DNA from: Streptomyces sp. NBC_00178
GTDB lineage: Bacteria > Actinomycetota > Actinomycetes > Streptomycetales > Streptomycetaceae
Direction: 5' to 3'
Length of the DNA stretch: 64,000 bases
Assembly: GCF_036206005.1 (NCBI RefSeq)
Contig: NZ_CP108143.1
Span: forward strand, 6,787,501-6,851,500
The notes beneath the pieces were generated by a model, which searched no databases, was not told the DNA's origin, and was given only the letters and a program-made list of their open reading frames with translations. This document shows, piece after piece, positions 50,498 through 59,999 of this stretch. The position numbers and the translations under genes were made by a program. The first letter of the stretch is position 1. Every line of letters begins with the position of its first letter.

Positions 50498-50621
50498 ACC
50501 GCATGGGTGTCGCGTCCGGCGTCTCTCGACGTGGAGGGCGGCGCGGGCAGGTCGCGGACGAGCCGGTGACGGACATCCGGCCCGGCGGGGCATGTCAGTG
50601 GCGGGGCGTATGGTCCGGGCC

Positions 50622-51119
50622 ATGAACGCCCTCCGCCTCGAAGCATGGTCCGAAGCAGGTCTGACGATCCTGCACCGCCAGAACACTCCCGGGATGACCG
50701 AGCACGTCGGAGGGCCCGAGACCGAGCAGGCGGTCATCGCCCGCCATCAGCGTTACCTGGGTCTTGAAGGCGGCGAGATGCTGATCGTCCGCCTCGGAGA
50801 CGTGGCGATCGGTTCGGTCGGGTACTGGGAGCGCGAATGGGGTGGTGCGGACGTGTACGAGACCGGATACGGGATCCTCCCCGAGTTCGGCGGTCACGGA
50901 TACGCGGCCGAGAGCCTCCGGCTGGCCGCGGATCGGGCGGCGGCACGTGGCACACGGCGTCACCTGCACGCGTTTCCCCACGTGGACCACGCGGCGTCGA
51001 ACGCGGTGTGCCGCAAGGCGGGGTTCGAGCTGATCGGCGAGGTCTCCTTCGAGTACCCCAAGGGCACCTGGCTGCAGTCGAACGACTGGCGGCTCGACCT
51101 GAGTGCCCTCGGCGTCTGA
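50622..51119 (+). CDS. GNAT family N-acetyltransferase
   Basis: 165-aa acetyltransferase: LRLEAWSEAGLTILHRQNTPGMTEHVGGPETEQAVIARHQRYL, then GYGILPEFGGHGYAAESLRLAADRAAARG with the acetyl-CoA loop, and HAASNAVCRKAGFELIGEVSFEYPKGTWLQSNDWRLDL, the end of the RimJ/RimL-like fold. Start chosen at ATG 50622; an ATG at 50592 gives a longer unlikely leader and no ribosome-binding site is strong. Substrate unknown. Confidence 0.85.
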   Translation: MNALRLEAWSEAGLTILHRQNTPGMTEHVGGPETEQAVIARHQRYLGLEGGEMLIVRLGDVAIGSVGYWEREWGGADVYETGYGILPEFGGHGYAAESLRLAADRAAARGTRRHLHAFPHVDHAASNAVCRKAGFELIGEVSFEYPKGTWLQSNDWRLDLSALGV

Positions 51120-51223
51120 CCGCACGCGACGGGCAGGCGCACGACGCCGGCACGACCGCCGACCGCCGACCGACCAGGCGTGGACCACGCCCGGTCCGGT
51201 CCGCGGGGCCCGCTGTCCGCCTG

Positions 51224-52111
51224 TCAGTTCGGCCGGACAGCGAGTTCGTCGAGCGACTTCAGCAGCCCCGGAAGTTCCGGGCCGCGCCCCACGGTCATGA
51301 TCTCGCCCGGTTCCTCGTCCAGCAGGACGAACGCGATGTCGTCGGTCCTGGCGACCAGGGACCAGCCTGGCCCGTCGACGCGCAGGGTGCGCGCCCCGCC
51401 GGGAGCGAAGGCGGACCGGATCCGGCCGGGCGGGGGCGGGGAGACGACGTAGGCGCGAGCCGCCTCCAGCGCCGCCCGTACGCCGGGGTGCTGTCCGCCC
51501 TCGGCGCCGGTGGGGTCCGCGTCGTCATCGGCCGCAACGTCCCCGGCCGTGCCCTCCGCGGCAGGAGCCCCGCCGGACGCCTCGGGCTCGGCGGGGCGGC
51601 GGCCGAAGGCGGTGTCGTCGTCGATCTGGTCCCGCCAGGCCGACCACTGCAGGGCTATCTCGTCCGCTCCCAGCCGCCTCTGCGGAGCCCCCCAGGTGTC
51701 CGTGTCCGGGGGCGTCAGCGCCGCGGGCCCTTCAGCCTCGGGGTCCGGATCCGGGTCGTGCGGTTCGGGCACGCCGGGGGCGGCCACCGCCAGTGCGAGC
51801 GGCCAGCCCGGCAGGGCGCAGACCACCGTGCGGTCGTCGGGGGACAGGTCGTACTCCATCCCGCAGTCCCACGAGGCGATGGCGACGGCCACCAGCGACA
51901 CGTCGTCGACGACAACCGTCCAGCGGGCACCCCCGCTGTCCTGACCCAGCACGAGCCCGTAGCCCTCGGCATAAGGTTCGAGCCCGAGCTCCGCGCACGC
52001 GGCCACGTAGTCGTCGCCGAGCACGCTGGGGTACTGCGCGGGGGTCAGCAGCACCGCCGTCAGCACGAACAGTGCGTCATCATCGGCGACCGTGTCGTCC
52101 GTCCCTGTCAC
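51224..52111 (-). CDS. Conserved hypothetical actinomycete protein
   Basis: 295-aa acidic, low-complexity-containing protein. N-terminal LFVLTAVLLTPAQYPSVLGDDYVAACAELGLEPYAEGYGLVLGQDSGGARWTVVVDDVSLVAVAIASWDCGMEYDLSP is the most ordered part; the middle is Pro/Asp-rich (PEPHDPDPDPEAEGPAAL) and disordered; the C-terminus is IAFVLLDEEPGEIMTVGRGPELPGLLKSLDELAVRPN. No recognised domain. I prefer GTG 52111 because GAGGGTGG lies before it; ATG 52126 is in frame upstream. Function unknown. Confidence 0.65.
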   Translation of the reverse strand: MTGTDDTVADDDALFVLTAVLLTPAQYPSVLGDDYVAACAELGLEPYAEGYGLVLGQDSGGARWTVVVDDVSLVAVAIASWDCGMEYDLSPDDRTVVCALPGWPLALAVAAPGVPEPHDPDPDPEAEGPAALTPPDTDTWGAPQRRLGADEIALQWSAWRDQIDDDTAFGRRPAEPEASGGAPAAEGTAGDVAADDDADPTGAEGGQHPGVRAALEAARAYVVSPPPPGRIRSAFAPGGARTLRVDGPGWSLVARTDDIAFVLLDEEPGEIMTVGRGPELPGLLKSLDELAVRPN

Positions 52112-52319
52112 AGCACCCACCCTCATCCCTCGTCGCTTGGTCCGTCGGCCCGCACCTTAACCACCCGGTAACCCTGTCGTCGAGGCCCTGACAAGCGGGA
52201 ACGGCCACCCTCCTCCCTCCCCGGGCCGGGAGGGGACACGCCGCGACACCCTCGTGCCCTGGCGGCGGGCTGCCCGGCACCCATAGGGTTCCCGCGTGGG
52301 CCGACGAGGGGACTGCAGG

Positions 52320-53222
52320 GTGAACCGGTACGAACGCCTTGCCGCGATCCGGCGTCTTGATCCGGAGCGGGACTTCCTGGAGATCTACCGCCTCACCGTC
52401 ACCTACGAGTTCCCCTGGGACATCACCAGGGCCCTCGAACTCGCCCTCTACCGCACCTACGCCGTCCCCAGCATCGGCCGGCTCCTGGCGGAGACCGGGG
52501 AACTGACGGAGCGTTCGCAGAAGAGGTACGACGACACCTCGCTCCTCCTGGACACCATCGTGGAGCACGGCTTCGACAGCGGGCCCGGGCGCACGGCCGT
52601 CCGGCGGATCAACCGCATGCACCGCAGTTACGACATCGGCGACGACGACATGCGCTACGTGCTGTGCACCTTCGTCGTCACCCCCAAACGCTGGCTCGAC
52701 GCCTACGGCTGGCGCCCGCTGTCCGGACACGAGAAGCAGGCGTTCGCCGCGTACTACCGGACGCTCGGCGCCCGCATGGGCATCCGGGAACTGCCGCAGA
52801 CCTACGACGACTTCGAGCGCGTCCTCGATGCCTACGAGGACGCGCACTTCGGCTGGGACGACGGCGCGCGCCGGGTCTCCGACGCGACGCTCGCCCTGGT
52901 GGGCACCTGGTACCCGCGCCCGCTCGCTCCCGTCGTGCGCGGGGCCACTCTCGCCCTGCTCGACGACACGCTGCTGCGGGCGTTCCGGTACGAGCGGCCC
53001 GGCACCCTGGCCCGTGGTCTGACCCGAGGGGCGCTGCGCCTGAGAGCCCGCGCCGTACGCCTGATGCCGCCGCGCACCGTCGCCCACCACGCCCGGCAGA
53101 ACCCTGAGATCAAGGGGTACCCGAACGGCTACGAGGTGGCCCTGCTCGGCACCTTCCCCACGCCGGGACTGCGGGGCTGTCCCGTGGTCCCCGTCCGGCC
53201 ACCGGTCGCACCGCCCGAGTGA
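52320..53222 (+). CDS. MpaB-like oxygenase (DUF2236/latex-clearing-protein related)
   Basis: 300-aa haem-type oxygenase-family protein: EIYRLTVTYEFPWDITRALELALYRTYAVPSIGRLLAETGEL, INRMHRSYDIGDDDMRYVLCTFVVTPKRWLDAYGWRPLSGHEKQAFAAYYRTLGARMGI at residues about 98-160 and FGWDDGARRVSDATLALVGTWYPRPLAP. The Met-His-Arg-Ser-Tyr-Asp-Ile pattern and D-R-Y segment match the DUF2236/MpaB family that includes rubber oxygenase Lcp and mycophenolic acid MpaB', which cleave C=C bonds. Substrate unknown. GTG 52320 has GAGGGG nine bases upstream. Confidence 0.85.
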   Translation: MNRYERLAAIRRLDPERDFLEIYRLTVTYEFPWDITRALELALYRTYAVPSIGRLLAETGELTERSQKRYDDTSLLLDTIVEHGFDSGPGRTAVRRINRMHRSYDIGDDDMRYVLCTFVVTPKRWLDAYGWRPLSGHEKQAFAAYYRTLGARMGIRELPQTYDDFERVLDAYEDAHFGWDDGARRVSDATLALVGTWYPRPLAPVVRGATLALLDDTLLRAFRYERPGTLARGLTRGALRLRARAVRLMPPRTVAHHARQNPEIKGYPNGYEVALLGTFPTPGLRGCPVVPVRPPVAPPE

Positions 53223-53248
53223 GAGCGGTGGCCGCGGGCGGCGCCTGT

Positions 53249-53848
53249 TCAGGCGGTGCGTACGGCCAGCGCGAGGAAGCGGTCGTCCTCGTCGGTGTAC
53301 GACTCCAGACGCCACCCGGCGTCCGCCAGGAGAGGCGCGAGGCGCGGTTCGGCGCGTAGGTCGTCGTCCGAGAGCGTGCGTCCGTGCCGGGCGGCCAGTG
53401 CTGCCCGCCCGATGGGATGGAACAGGGCGAGCCGGCCACCCGGACGTACCGCACGGGCCAGCTCCGTGAGCCCCCGCCCCGGATCCGCGAAGTGCGCGAT
53501 CAGCCCCGCGGCGAACACCCCGTCGAGGCTCGCGGAGCGCAGGGGGAGCCGTGCGACGTCGGCCAGGAGCAGTGCCCCGCTCGCCGCCCGGCCCGCGCGC
53601 GCCGCAGCCCGCAGCATGGCGGGCGTCAGATCGGCCCCCAGCACCGTGCCGCCCGGTCCCACCTCGGCACGCAGTGCGGGGAGGGCCCGCCCCGTACCGC
53701 AGCCCGCGTCGAGCACGGCGTCGCCCGGTCGCAGGCCGAGCTCACCTACGGCGGCGGCGTAGGCCGGGCCGTCGTCGGGGAAACGGCTGTCCCAGTCCGC
53801 TGCCCGGACGGTGAAGAACTCCTGCACGTGTGTGTGGTCGTCGGCCAT
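53249..53848 (-). CDS. Class I SAM-dependent methyltransferase
   Basis: 199-aa methyltransferase of the UbiE/Methyltransf_11 type. Motif I VLDAGCGTGRALPALRAEVGPGGTVLGADLTPAML near residues 41-75, LPLRSASLDGVFAAGLIAHFADPGRGLTELARAVRPGGRLALFH at motifs post-I to III. It lacks a recognised specificity domain; small-molecule substrate likely. ATG 53848 matches family length; no strong ribosome-binding site. Confidence 0.9.
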   Translation of the reverse strand: MADDHTHVQEFFTVRAADWDSRFPDDGPAYAAAVGELGLRPGDAVLDAGCGTGRALPALRAEVGPGGTVLGADLTPAMLRAAARAGRAASGALLLADVARLPLRSASLDGVFAAGLIAHFADPGRGLTELARAVRPGGRLALFHPIGRAALAARHGRTLSDDDLRAEPRLAPLLADAGWRLESYTDEDDRFLALAVRTA

Positions 53849-54009
53849 GCGGACATGATCGCGCACGAGGCAGCCGAACGAAACGATCCGTAGCGGCGCG
53901 CATGTTCGAACGTCGCGCGATCGCCCTGGAACATTTCGTTGTCATATTTCAGCACCTTTCGAAATGAGACCCGGGCGTGCGCCCTCGGGAGGACTAGCGT
54001 CCCCGGTTC

Positions 54010-54798
54010 ATGGGACACCTGGACCACGCCACCTTCGGCTGGCTGACCCCCGTGCTGTCGTACGCGATGGCATGCATCGGCGCCGCGCTCGGACTGCGCT
54101 GCACCGTGCGCGCACTCGGCACCAGCGGGCGCTCACGGCGGAACTGGCTGCTCACGGCGGCTTCCGCGATCGGCACGGGCATCTGGACGATGCACTTCGT
54201 CGCCATGCTCGGCTTCGGGGTCACCGGCACGGACATCCGGTACGACGTACCGCTCACCCTGCTCAGTCTGCTGGTCGCCATGCTCGTCGTGGGCGCCGGA
54301 GTCTTCACCGTGGGCTACGGCCGCGACCGGCCCGGCCCCCTCCTCGTCGGCGGGCTCACCACCGGACTCGGCGTCGCGAGCATGCACTACCTCGGCATGG
54401 CTGCACTCCGGCTCCACGGGACCGTCGTCTTCGACCCCCTGCTGGTGACGGTCTCCGTCGCCATCGCCGTCGTCGCGGCCACCGCGGCGCTCTGGGCGGC
54501 CCTCCACATCAAGTCGCCCGGAGCGGTGGCCATCGCGTCGCTGGTCATGGGAGCGGCGGTGAGCAGCATGCACTACACGGGCATGCTGGCGGTCGGCGTC
54601 CGCGTCGCCCCGTCGGTGTCGGAGCTCCCCGGAGCCACGGTCATGCAGTTCATCTTTCCTCTCGCGGTCGGCCTGGGGTCGTACCTCTTCCTCACCTCGG
54701 CGTTCGTCGCCCTCTCACCGGCTGCCCGCGAACAGCCGCCGCGCACCGCCGGCTTCGACGAGTCCGTCGCCGAACGGCCCACGGCGGCCGCCCCCTGA
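54010..54798 (+). CDS. MHYT-domain membrane sensor
   Basis: 262-aa protein with seven membrane helices and three MHYT-type repeats: WTMHFVAMLGF (around residue 61), MHYLGMAAL (around 124) and MHYTGMLAV (around 187). The Met/His/Tyr residues are thought to bind copper or sense O2, CO or NO. No GGDEF/EAL domain is fused, unlike many MHYT proteins. It is followed 81 bp later by a conservon kinase gene and may be a neighbouring sensor. Confidence 0.88.
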   Translation: MGHLDHATFGWLTPVLSYAMACIGAALGLRCTVRALGTSGRSRRNWLLTAASAIGTGIWTMHFVAMLGFGVTGTDIRYDVPLTLLSLLVAMLVVGAGVFTVGYGRDRPGPLLVGGLTTGLGVASMHYLGMAALRLHGTVVFDPLLVTVSVAIAVVAATAALWAALHIKSPGAVAIASLVMGAAVSSMHYTGMLAVGVRVAPSVSELPGATVMQFIFPLAVGLGSYLFLTSAFVALSPAAREQPPRTAGFDESVAERPTAAAP

Positions 54799-54879
54799 CC
54801 GCACCCCGGCAGTCCGTACCCGCCCACCGGTCGCCCGAGGCGATCCGCTCCCGACCTCTCCACCCGGAACGAGGAGGCC

Positions 54880-57417
54880 ATGCGCACACCCCGCCCGACG
54901 AACCCGGAGCCGGGTCCGGACACCGGCCGGCCCGCGACACCGCCACGCGGACGGCGCGCACACGCCGGCCGGCCCGCGGACGAGCCCCCCGAGCCGACGG
55001 CGGCCACCGGGCCCGGGACGACGGGTGCTTCCCTGCGCCCCCGTACGGTTCGGGCCAAGATCATCTCCCTGCTCATGGTCCCGGTCGTGTCGCTCCTCGC
55101 CCTCTGGGGCTTCGCCACCGTCACCACCGCACAGGATCTGGCACGGTCCCGTGAGATCCAGCGCATGGACAGCACCGTGCGCGTTCCGGTCGCCAGGGTC
55201 GTCGGCGCCCTGCAGGACGAGCGCACCGCGGCGCTGCGGCAGCTGGCGGCCCCCGGTACCGGGCACGCGGCAGCGCTCCAGCAGCGCGCCGAGCGCACCG
55301 ACGCCGCGCTGGGAGCGCTGAGTCTGGGAGAGGGGCACACCGTGGCCGACGCCGGAGTGCTGTCCTCCGGGGCCGCCGCCCGGCTCACCGTCTTCCTGGA
55401 CCAGGTCCGGCAGTTGTCCGCGGTGCGTACCGGCGTCATCGACCCCACAGGCCGCAAGGAGGCCCGGGCAGCGGACGCCTTCACGCCGTACACCGAGACC
55501 ATCGCCGCGGGCTTCGGCGTCGCCGGTGCCCTGACCGGGGTCCAGGACGCCGAACTCGGTTCGGAGACCCGTGTCCTGCTGGAACTCGCCCGCAGCGAGG
55601 AGATGCTCGCCCGCGAGGAAGCCCTGGTGGCGCAGGCCGGTCTGACCGGAACACTCGGCGGAGAGCACCTCCGCCTGTTCACCGGCTCGGTGGCGACACG
55701 CCGGACCCTGGCCGAGGCGGCGGGTGCCGACCTGCCGTCCGCCGGACGCCGGGAATGGCGAAAGCTGTCCGGGCAGGCCGCGTACCGGCGGATGACGGCG
55801 GCCGAGGACGCCGTCCTGAGTGCGCCTCCCGGCCGGCGCGCGGCGAAGGCGGTGTCGGCGGCCGCGTGGGAGCGCGACGCGTCCGAGGTGCGCAGCGGCA
55901 TGCACGCCATCGCCACCGAGGCGGGCGGCCCACCCGCCGACGGGGCCGGCGCCTTCACGCGCGCCCTGTCGAGCCCGGCAGGTGCGGCCGTTCTCCTGGG
56001 GTTCCTCGCCGTCGTCGCCTCACTGGCCATCTCCGTACGGATCGGGCGCGCGCTCGTCGTCGAGCTCGTCGGCCTGCGGGACGGCGCGCTGGACATTGCG
56101 CGGCGCAAGCTGCCCGAGGCCATGCGGCGACTGCGGGCCGGTGAGGAGATCGACGTAGGGGCCGAAGCGCCGCGGGGCCGTCCGTCGCACGACGAGATCG
56201 GGCAGGTGGGTGAAGCCCTCGGGACCGTGCACCGTGCCGCCCTCGACGCCGCGGTGGAGCGAGCGGAGCTGGCCGGCGGGATCTCCGGGGTGTTCGTCAA
56301 CCTGGCCCGCCGCAGTCAGGTCCTCGTGCACCGCCAACTCGCCCTCCTCGACGGCATGGAGCGCCGGGCCGACGACCCGGGGGAGCTCGGCGACCTCTTC
56401 CGTCTCGACCACCTGACGACCCGCATGAGGCGGCACGCCGAGAGCCTGATCATCCTGTCCGGGGCCGCCCCCGGGCGTGCCTGGCGGATGCCCGTACCCC
56501 TCACCAACGTGGTGCGCGCGGCCGTGTCGGAGATCGAGGACTACGCCCGCGTGGAGGTGCGCTCGCTGCCCGCGGCCGCGGTGAAGGGCGCGGCGGTGGC
56601 CGACCTCACCCACCTCCTCGCCGAACTCGTAGAGAACGCCGCCCAGTTCTCGCCGCCGCACACCAAGGTCCGGATCACCGGGGAGCCCGTAGGCAACGGA
56701 TACGCCCTGGAGGTCGAGGACCGTGGGCTCGGCATGGGGGAGGAACTGCTCGAAGAGGCGAACCGGCGCATCGAGCAGTCCGAGACGCTCGATCTCGTCG
56801 ACAGCGACCGGCTCGGCCTGTTCGTGGTCAGCAGGCTTTCGGCCCGTCATCACATCAAGGTCCAGCTGCGCCCGTCCGCATACGGGGGTACGACCGCCGT
56901 GGTCCTCCTGCCGACCGCGCTGCTCCAGGGCGGGCTGCCGCAGGGCTCGGCGGCGGGTCCCGCGGACATCGGGGCCGAGAGGACGACGGTGGCGAGGGAC
57001 GACGACGGCCCCAGAGGCACGGCTCCTCTCCGGCCTCATGCGGAACCCTCCGCCTTTCCGGCCCCCGTCGCCGTTCCGGCCCTCGAACCCCGGGCGCCGT
57101 CCGGGCCGCGGACCGGCCCCGCTCCGCTGACCACGCCGCAGCGGCGGGTGCGCGCCGTCGACGAGGACGGCGAGCTCCCGCGACGCGTCCGGCAGGCCAG
57201 CCTCGTGCCCCAGCTGCGCGAGCAGCCCGGGGCCGAGCCCGGTGGGACCGAGTCCCCGGCCGGACGAAGTCCCGAACAGGCCCGCGATCGCATGACCGCC
57301 TACCGCGACGGCTGGCTCCGTGGTGGCGGTGCCGCACCCGGGAGCAACCACCGGGACCGCACGGCCGGAAGGCCCGTATCACCGTTCCGGCAGCACACCG
57401 AAGGAGACGAGAGATGA
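54880..57417 (+). CDS. Conservon sensor kinase with NIT domain (cvnA-like)
   Basis: 845-aa membrane histidine kinase-like protein, first gene of a conservon. First membrane segment at about residues 60-80 (IISLLMVPVVSLLALWGF), periplasmic NIT-type nitrate/nitrite-sensing domain about 85-360, second segment near 368-388 (AAVLLGFLAVVASLAIS), HAMP-like linker, then DHp-like LDHLTTRMRRHAESLIIL and an ATPase domain with N-box ELVENAAQFSPP near residues 575-590 and DRGLGMGEEL. C-terminal 120 residues are proline-rich and disordered. Conservon kinases signal to the Roadblock/DUF742/GTPase module. The ATG at 54880 has GAGGAGG. Overlaps the next gene by 4 bp. Confidence 0.93.
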   Translation: MRTPRPTNPEPGPDTGRPATPPRGRRAHAGRPADEPPEPTAATGPGTTGASLRPRTVRAKIISLLMVPVVSLLALWGFATVTTAQDLARSREIQRMDSTVRVPVARVVGALQDERTAALRQLAAPGTGHAAALQQRAERTDAALGALSLGEGHTVADAGVLSSGAAARLTVFLDQVRQLSAVRTGVIDPTGRKEARAADAFTPYTETIAAGFGVAGALTGVQDAELGSETRVLLELARSEEMLAREEALVAQAGLTGTLGGEHLRLFTGSVATRRTLAEAAGADLPSAGRREWRKLSGQAAYRRMTAAEDAVLSAPPGRRAAKAVSAAAWERDASEVRSGMHAIATEAGGPPADGAGAFTRALSSPAGAAVLLGFLAVVASLAISVRIGRALVVELVGLRDGALDIARRKLPEAMRRLRAGEEIDVGAEAPRGRPSHDEIGQVGEALGTVHRAALDAAVERAELAGGISGVFVNLARRSQVLVHRQLALLDGMERRADDPGELGDLFRLDHLTTRMRRHAESLIILSGAAPGRAWRMPVPLTNVVRAAVSEIEDYARVEVRSLPAAAVKGAAVADLTHLLAELVENAAQFSPPHTKVRITGEPVGNGYALEVEDRGLGMGEELLEEANRRIEQSETLDLVDSDRLGLFVVSRLSARHHIKVQLRPSAYGGTTAVVLLPTALLQGGLPQGSAAGPADIGAERTTVARDDDGPRGTAPLRPHAEPSAFPAPVAVPALEPRAPSGPRTGPAPLTTPQRRVRAVDEDGELPRRVRQASLVPQLREQPGAEPGGTESPAGRSPEQARDRMTAYRDGWLRGGGAAPGSNHRDRTAGRPVSPFRQHTEGDER

Positions 57418-57851
57418 TCGTGAACGAGAGGCCCGGAAGGTCCTCGCGCCGCTCCGGCGAACTCGACTGGCTGCTCGACGACCTCGTCGCGCGGATCGCG
57501 GAGATCCGGCACGCCGTCGTCCTGTCGGGTGACGGTCTGGCGGTCGGGGCGTCACAGGACCTGAGCCGTGAGGACGCCGAACACCTGGCGGCCGTCGCCT
57601 CGGGCTTCCACAGCCTCGCGAAGGGAGCCGGGCGGCACTTCCGTGCGGGCGGCGTCCGCCAGACCATGGTCGAGATGGACGAGGGCTATCTGTTCGTCGT
57701 GGCGGCGGGGGACGGTTCGTGCCTCACCGTGCTCGGCACCGCCTTCGCCGACATCGGCCTCGTGGCGTACGAGATGGCCCGCCTGGTCAAGCGGGTCGGC
57801 GAGCACCTCGCCAGCCCGGCGCGGCTCGCCGGCCCCCCGGCCACGGGCTGA
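57414..57851 (+). CDS. Roadblock/LC7 protein (cvnB-like)
   Basis: 145-aa Roadblock/LC7-fold protein: RRSGELDWLLDDLVARIAEIRHAVVLSGDGLAVGASQDLSREDAEHLAAVASGFHSLAKGAGRHFRAGGVRQTMVEMDEGYLFVVAAGDGSCLTVLG. Such proteins modulate small GTPases and are the second member of actinomycete conservons. It is coupled to the kinase gene by an ATGA overlap. A second paralogue lies at 59480. Confidence 0.9.
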   Translation: MIVNERPGRSSRRSGELDWLLDDLVARIAEIRHAVVLSGDGLAVGASQDLSREDAEHLAAVASGFHSLAKGAGRHFRAGGVRQTMVEMDEGYLFVVAAGDGSCLTVLGTAFADIGLVAYEMARLVKRVGEHLASPARLAGPPATG

Positions 57852-57861
57852 GGCCGGCCGG

Positions 57862-58410
57862 ATGCGGACGGACGGGGCCGGGGCGGGGCCGCGCGGCGGC
57901 CACCGGGCACTGCCCGGCGAGGGGTACGGAGCCTCGCGGGGTGGTGCTCCCCGCACAGCGACGGCCGCGCCACCCGGCGGGTGGTCCGCCACCTCACGGG
58001 GCGCCCCACCCGCCGGTGCGCACGGCACGCCGGCGGGCAGCCAGTGGTACGACGCCGAGGCCGGTCCCCTGGTGCGGCCCTACGCGGTCACCGGAGGACG
58101 GACCGAGCCGGGTCCCAGCGGGGTGCGTTTCGACCTGATAGCCCTGGTGGTGGCGGACGGTTCGGGTGCGGTCCGGGGGGACTCGCTCCTCGGCCCCGAA
58201 CACCGGGCCCTGCTGGTGCTGTGTCACGAGGAGACCCAGTCGGTGGCGGAACTCTCCGCCGTCGCCGACCTCCCCGTGGGCGTGGTGCGCGTGCTCCTCG
58301 GTGATCTGCTCGAAGCCGGGTGCGTGCGGATCAGCAGGCCCGTGCCGCCCGCGCAGTTGCCCGACGAGCGCATCCTGCGTGAGGTGATCGACGGCCTCAG
58401 GGCGCTGTGA
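57862..58410 (+). CDS. DUF742 protein (cvnC-like)
   Basis: 182-aa protein with a disordered Gly/Pro/Ala-rich N-terminus (residues 1-60) and a DUF742 winged-helix-like domain: PLVRPYAVTGGRTEPGPSGVRFDLIALVVADGS and LLVLCHEETQSVAELSAVADLPVGVVRVLLGDLLEAGCVRISRP. DUF742 proteins are the third conservon member, resembling a DNA-binding or protein-interaction wing. Starts 10 bp after the Roadblock stop. Confidence 0.9.
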   Translation: MRTDGAGAGPRGGHRALPGEGYGASRGGAPRTATAAPPGGWSATSRGAPPAGAHGTPAGSQWYDAEAGPLVRPYAVTGGRTEPGPSGVRFDLIALVVADGSGAVRGDSLLGPEHRALLVLCHEETQSVAELSAVADLPVGVVRVLLGDLLEAGCVRISRPVPPAQLPDERILREVIDGLRAL

Positions 58411-58582
58411 CCGCACACGTCGTGGTCATCCGCAGCCCACACGACGGCAGAGATGCGACCCGGTTCGGACAGGGCCGAAGCGACCCGGACAGGTAAGTCG
58501 AATTCCGCTCATCCTCATCGGCGGCAGCCCCTGGACGTCATGCTGTCGCCCCTACTGACGGCACTCGCGAGAGAAGTGATCG

Positions 58583-59218
58583 ATGGCCTCCGAGCACGTG
58601 GACAGCACGGTGGGGGAAGAAGCCGGGGACTCCACAGCCCTCGCCCTCAAGATATTGGTCGCCGGCGGATTCGGCGTCGGCAAGACCACCCTGGTCGGTG
58701 CGGTCAGCGAGATCCGGCCGCTGCGGACCGAGGAACTCCTCAGCGAGGCAGGACAGTCCGTCGACGACACCGACGGGGTCGACCGGAAGACCACCACGAC
58801 CGTCGCCATGGACTTCGGACGGATCACCATCCGCTCCGGCCTGTCCCTGTACCTGTTCGGCACCCCCGGGCAGGACAGGTTCTGGTTCCTCTGGGACGAA
58901 CTGTCGCAGGGTGCCCTCGGGGCCGTCGTCCTCGCCGACACACGGAGGCTCGAGGACTGCTTCCCGGCCGTCGACTACTTCGAGCACCGCCGCATCCCCT
59001 TCGTGGTCGCCGTCAACTGCTTCACCGGAGCCCGGACCTACGGCGAGGAGGACATCGCGCGTGCCCTCGACCTCGACCGGGGCACCCCCGTGGTCCTGTG
59101 CGACGCCCGCGACCGCGACTCCGGCAAGGAGGTGCTGATCCGCATGGTCGAGTATGCCGGCCGTGTGCACACCGCCCGGCTGCTCGAATCGGTCGGGCAG
59201 GGGTCCGGGCCGGAGTGA
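58583..59218 (+). CDS. Conservon GTPase (cvnD-like ATP/GTP-binding protein)
   Basis: 211-aa Ras/ARF-like small GTPase. G1 is GGFGVGKTT near residues 28-36, G3 GTPGQDRFWF near 92-101, and G4 is replaced by AVNCFTG, as is usual in conservon D proteins. This GTPase is released or activated after the sensor kinase changes state. GTG/ATG 58583 is preceded by GAGAAGTG; 172 bp separate it from DUF742, more than the earlier gaps. Confidence 0.92.
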   Translation: MASEHVDSTVGEEAGDSTALALKILVAGGFGVGKTTLVGAVSEIRPLRTEELLSEAGQSVDDTDGVDRKTTTTVAMDFGRITIRSGLSLYLFGTPGQDRFWFLWDELSQGALGAVVLADTRRLEDCFPAVDYFEHRRIPFVVAVNCFTGARTYGEEDIARALDLDRGTPVVLCDARDRDSGKEVLIRMVEYAGRVHTARLLESVGQGSGPE

Positions 59219-59479
59219 CGCCCGGACCCCTGCGGGCGCGCGGGCCAGCCCCGTTGTGCGCTGGGGGCGTGCGGACATCTGGAAGCTGTCCGTGTTGCGC
59301 CGGGGCGGGCGGGTGCGCCCCCGGACCCCGGTGGCGCGCCCCAGGCCGGTCGCGGGGACGGGCGGACCGGCCGTGGCGCGAAGCCGCACCCCCGGGGCTC
59401 AGGGGCGCTTGCCCGCAGGGAAGCCGTACGCGAGGCTTGCGCAGGACGCGGGGACACGATGAACGGGGAGGACGAGCAC

Positions 59480-59890
59480 ATGGCGCTGGACCGGGGACTC
59501 GACTGGCTTCTCGACGAGCTCACCAGCCGGGTGGAGCACATAGAACACGCCCTCGTGCTGTCCAACGACGGGCTGGTGACCGGGGCCAGCACCAGTCTCG
59601 CGCGCGAGGACGCGGAGCACCTGGCGGCGGTCTCGTCCGGCCTGCAGAGTCTGGCCAGAGGCTCGGGACGCCACTTCGGAGCGGGAAGAGCCCGCCAGAC
59701 CATGGTGGAGTTCGACGAGGCGATGCTCTTCGTCACGGCGGCGGGGGACGGCAGTTGCCTGTGCGTGCTGAGCGCGGCGGATGCCGACGTCGGTCAGGTG
59801 GCCTACGAGATGACGTTGATGGTCAACCGGGTGGGCGAGCACCTCGGTGTGACGACACGACATGAGACCGAGAGCATGCACCGCTTCTGA
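59480..59890 (+). CDS. Second Roadblock/LC7 protein
   Basis: 136-aa Roadblock/LC7 paralogue (DRGLDWLLDELTSRVEHIEHALVLSNDGLVTGASTSLAREDAEHLAAVSSGLQSLARGSGRHFGAGRARQTMVEFDEAMLFVTAAGDGSCLCVLS), clearly similar to the conservon copy at 57414. I chose ATG 59480 because GGGGAGGACGAGCAC stands just before it; an in-frame ATG at 59459 is possible. It comes 261 bp after the GTPase, so it is a satellite of the conservon or a separate transcript. Confidence 0.87.
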   Translation: MALDRGLDWLLDELTSRVEHIEHALVLSNDGLVTGASTSLAREDAEHLAAVSSGLQSLARGSGRHFGAGRARQTMVEFDEAMLFVTAAGDGSCLCVLSAADADVGQVAYEMTLMVNRVGEHLGVTTRHETESMHRF

Positions 59891-59999
59891 TCTGCGCCTT
59901 TCTCGGGTCGACCGGAGTTGTCCACAGGCTCACGCGCGATCCGGCTCCCCCCGCTAGCGTGGTCACGCAGAGTATTCGATCTCAAGGGGGAGGGCGGCC

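Noticed and set aside
53896..53915. GTTCGAAC palindrome before the MHYT gene as an SOS box
   Set aside because: LexA operators of streptomycetes have the GAAC-N4-GTTC form; here the half sites are in the opposite order, so it does not fit.
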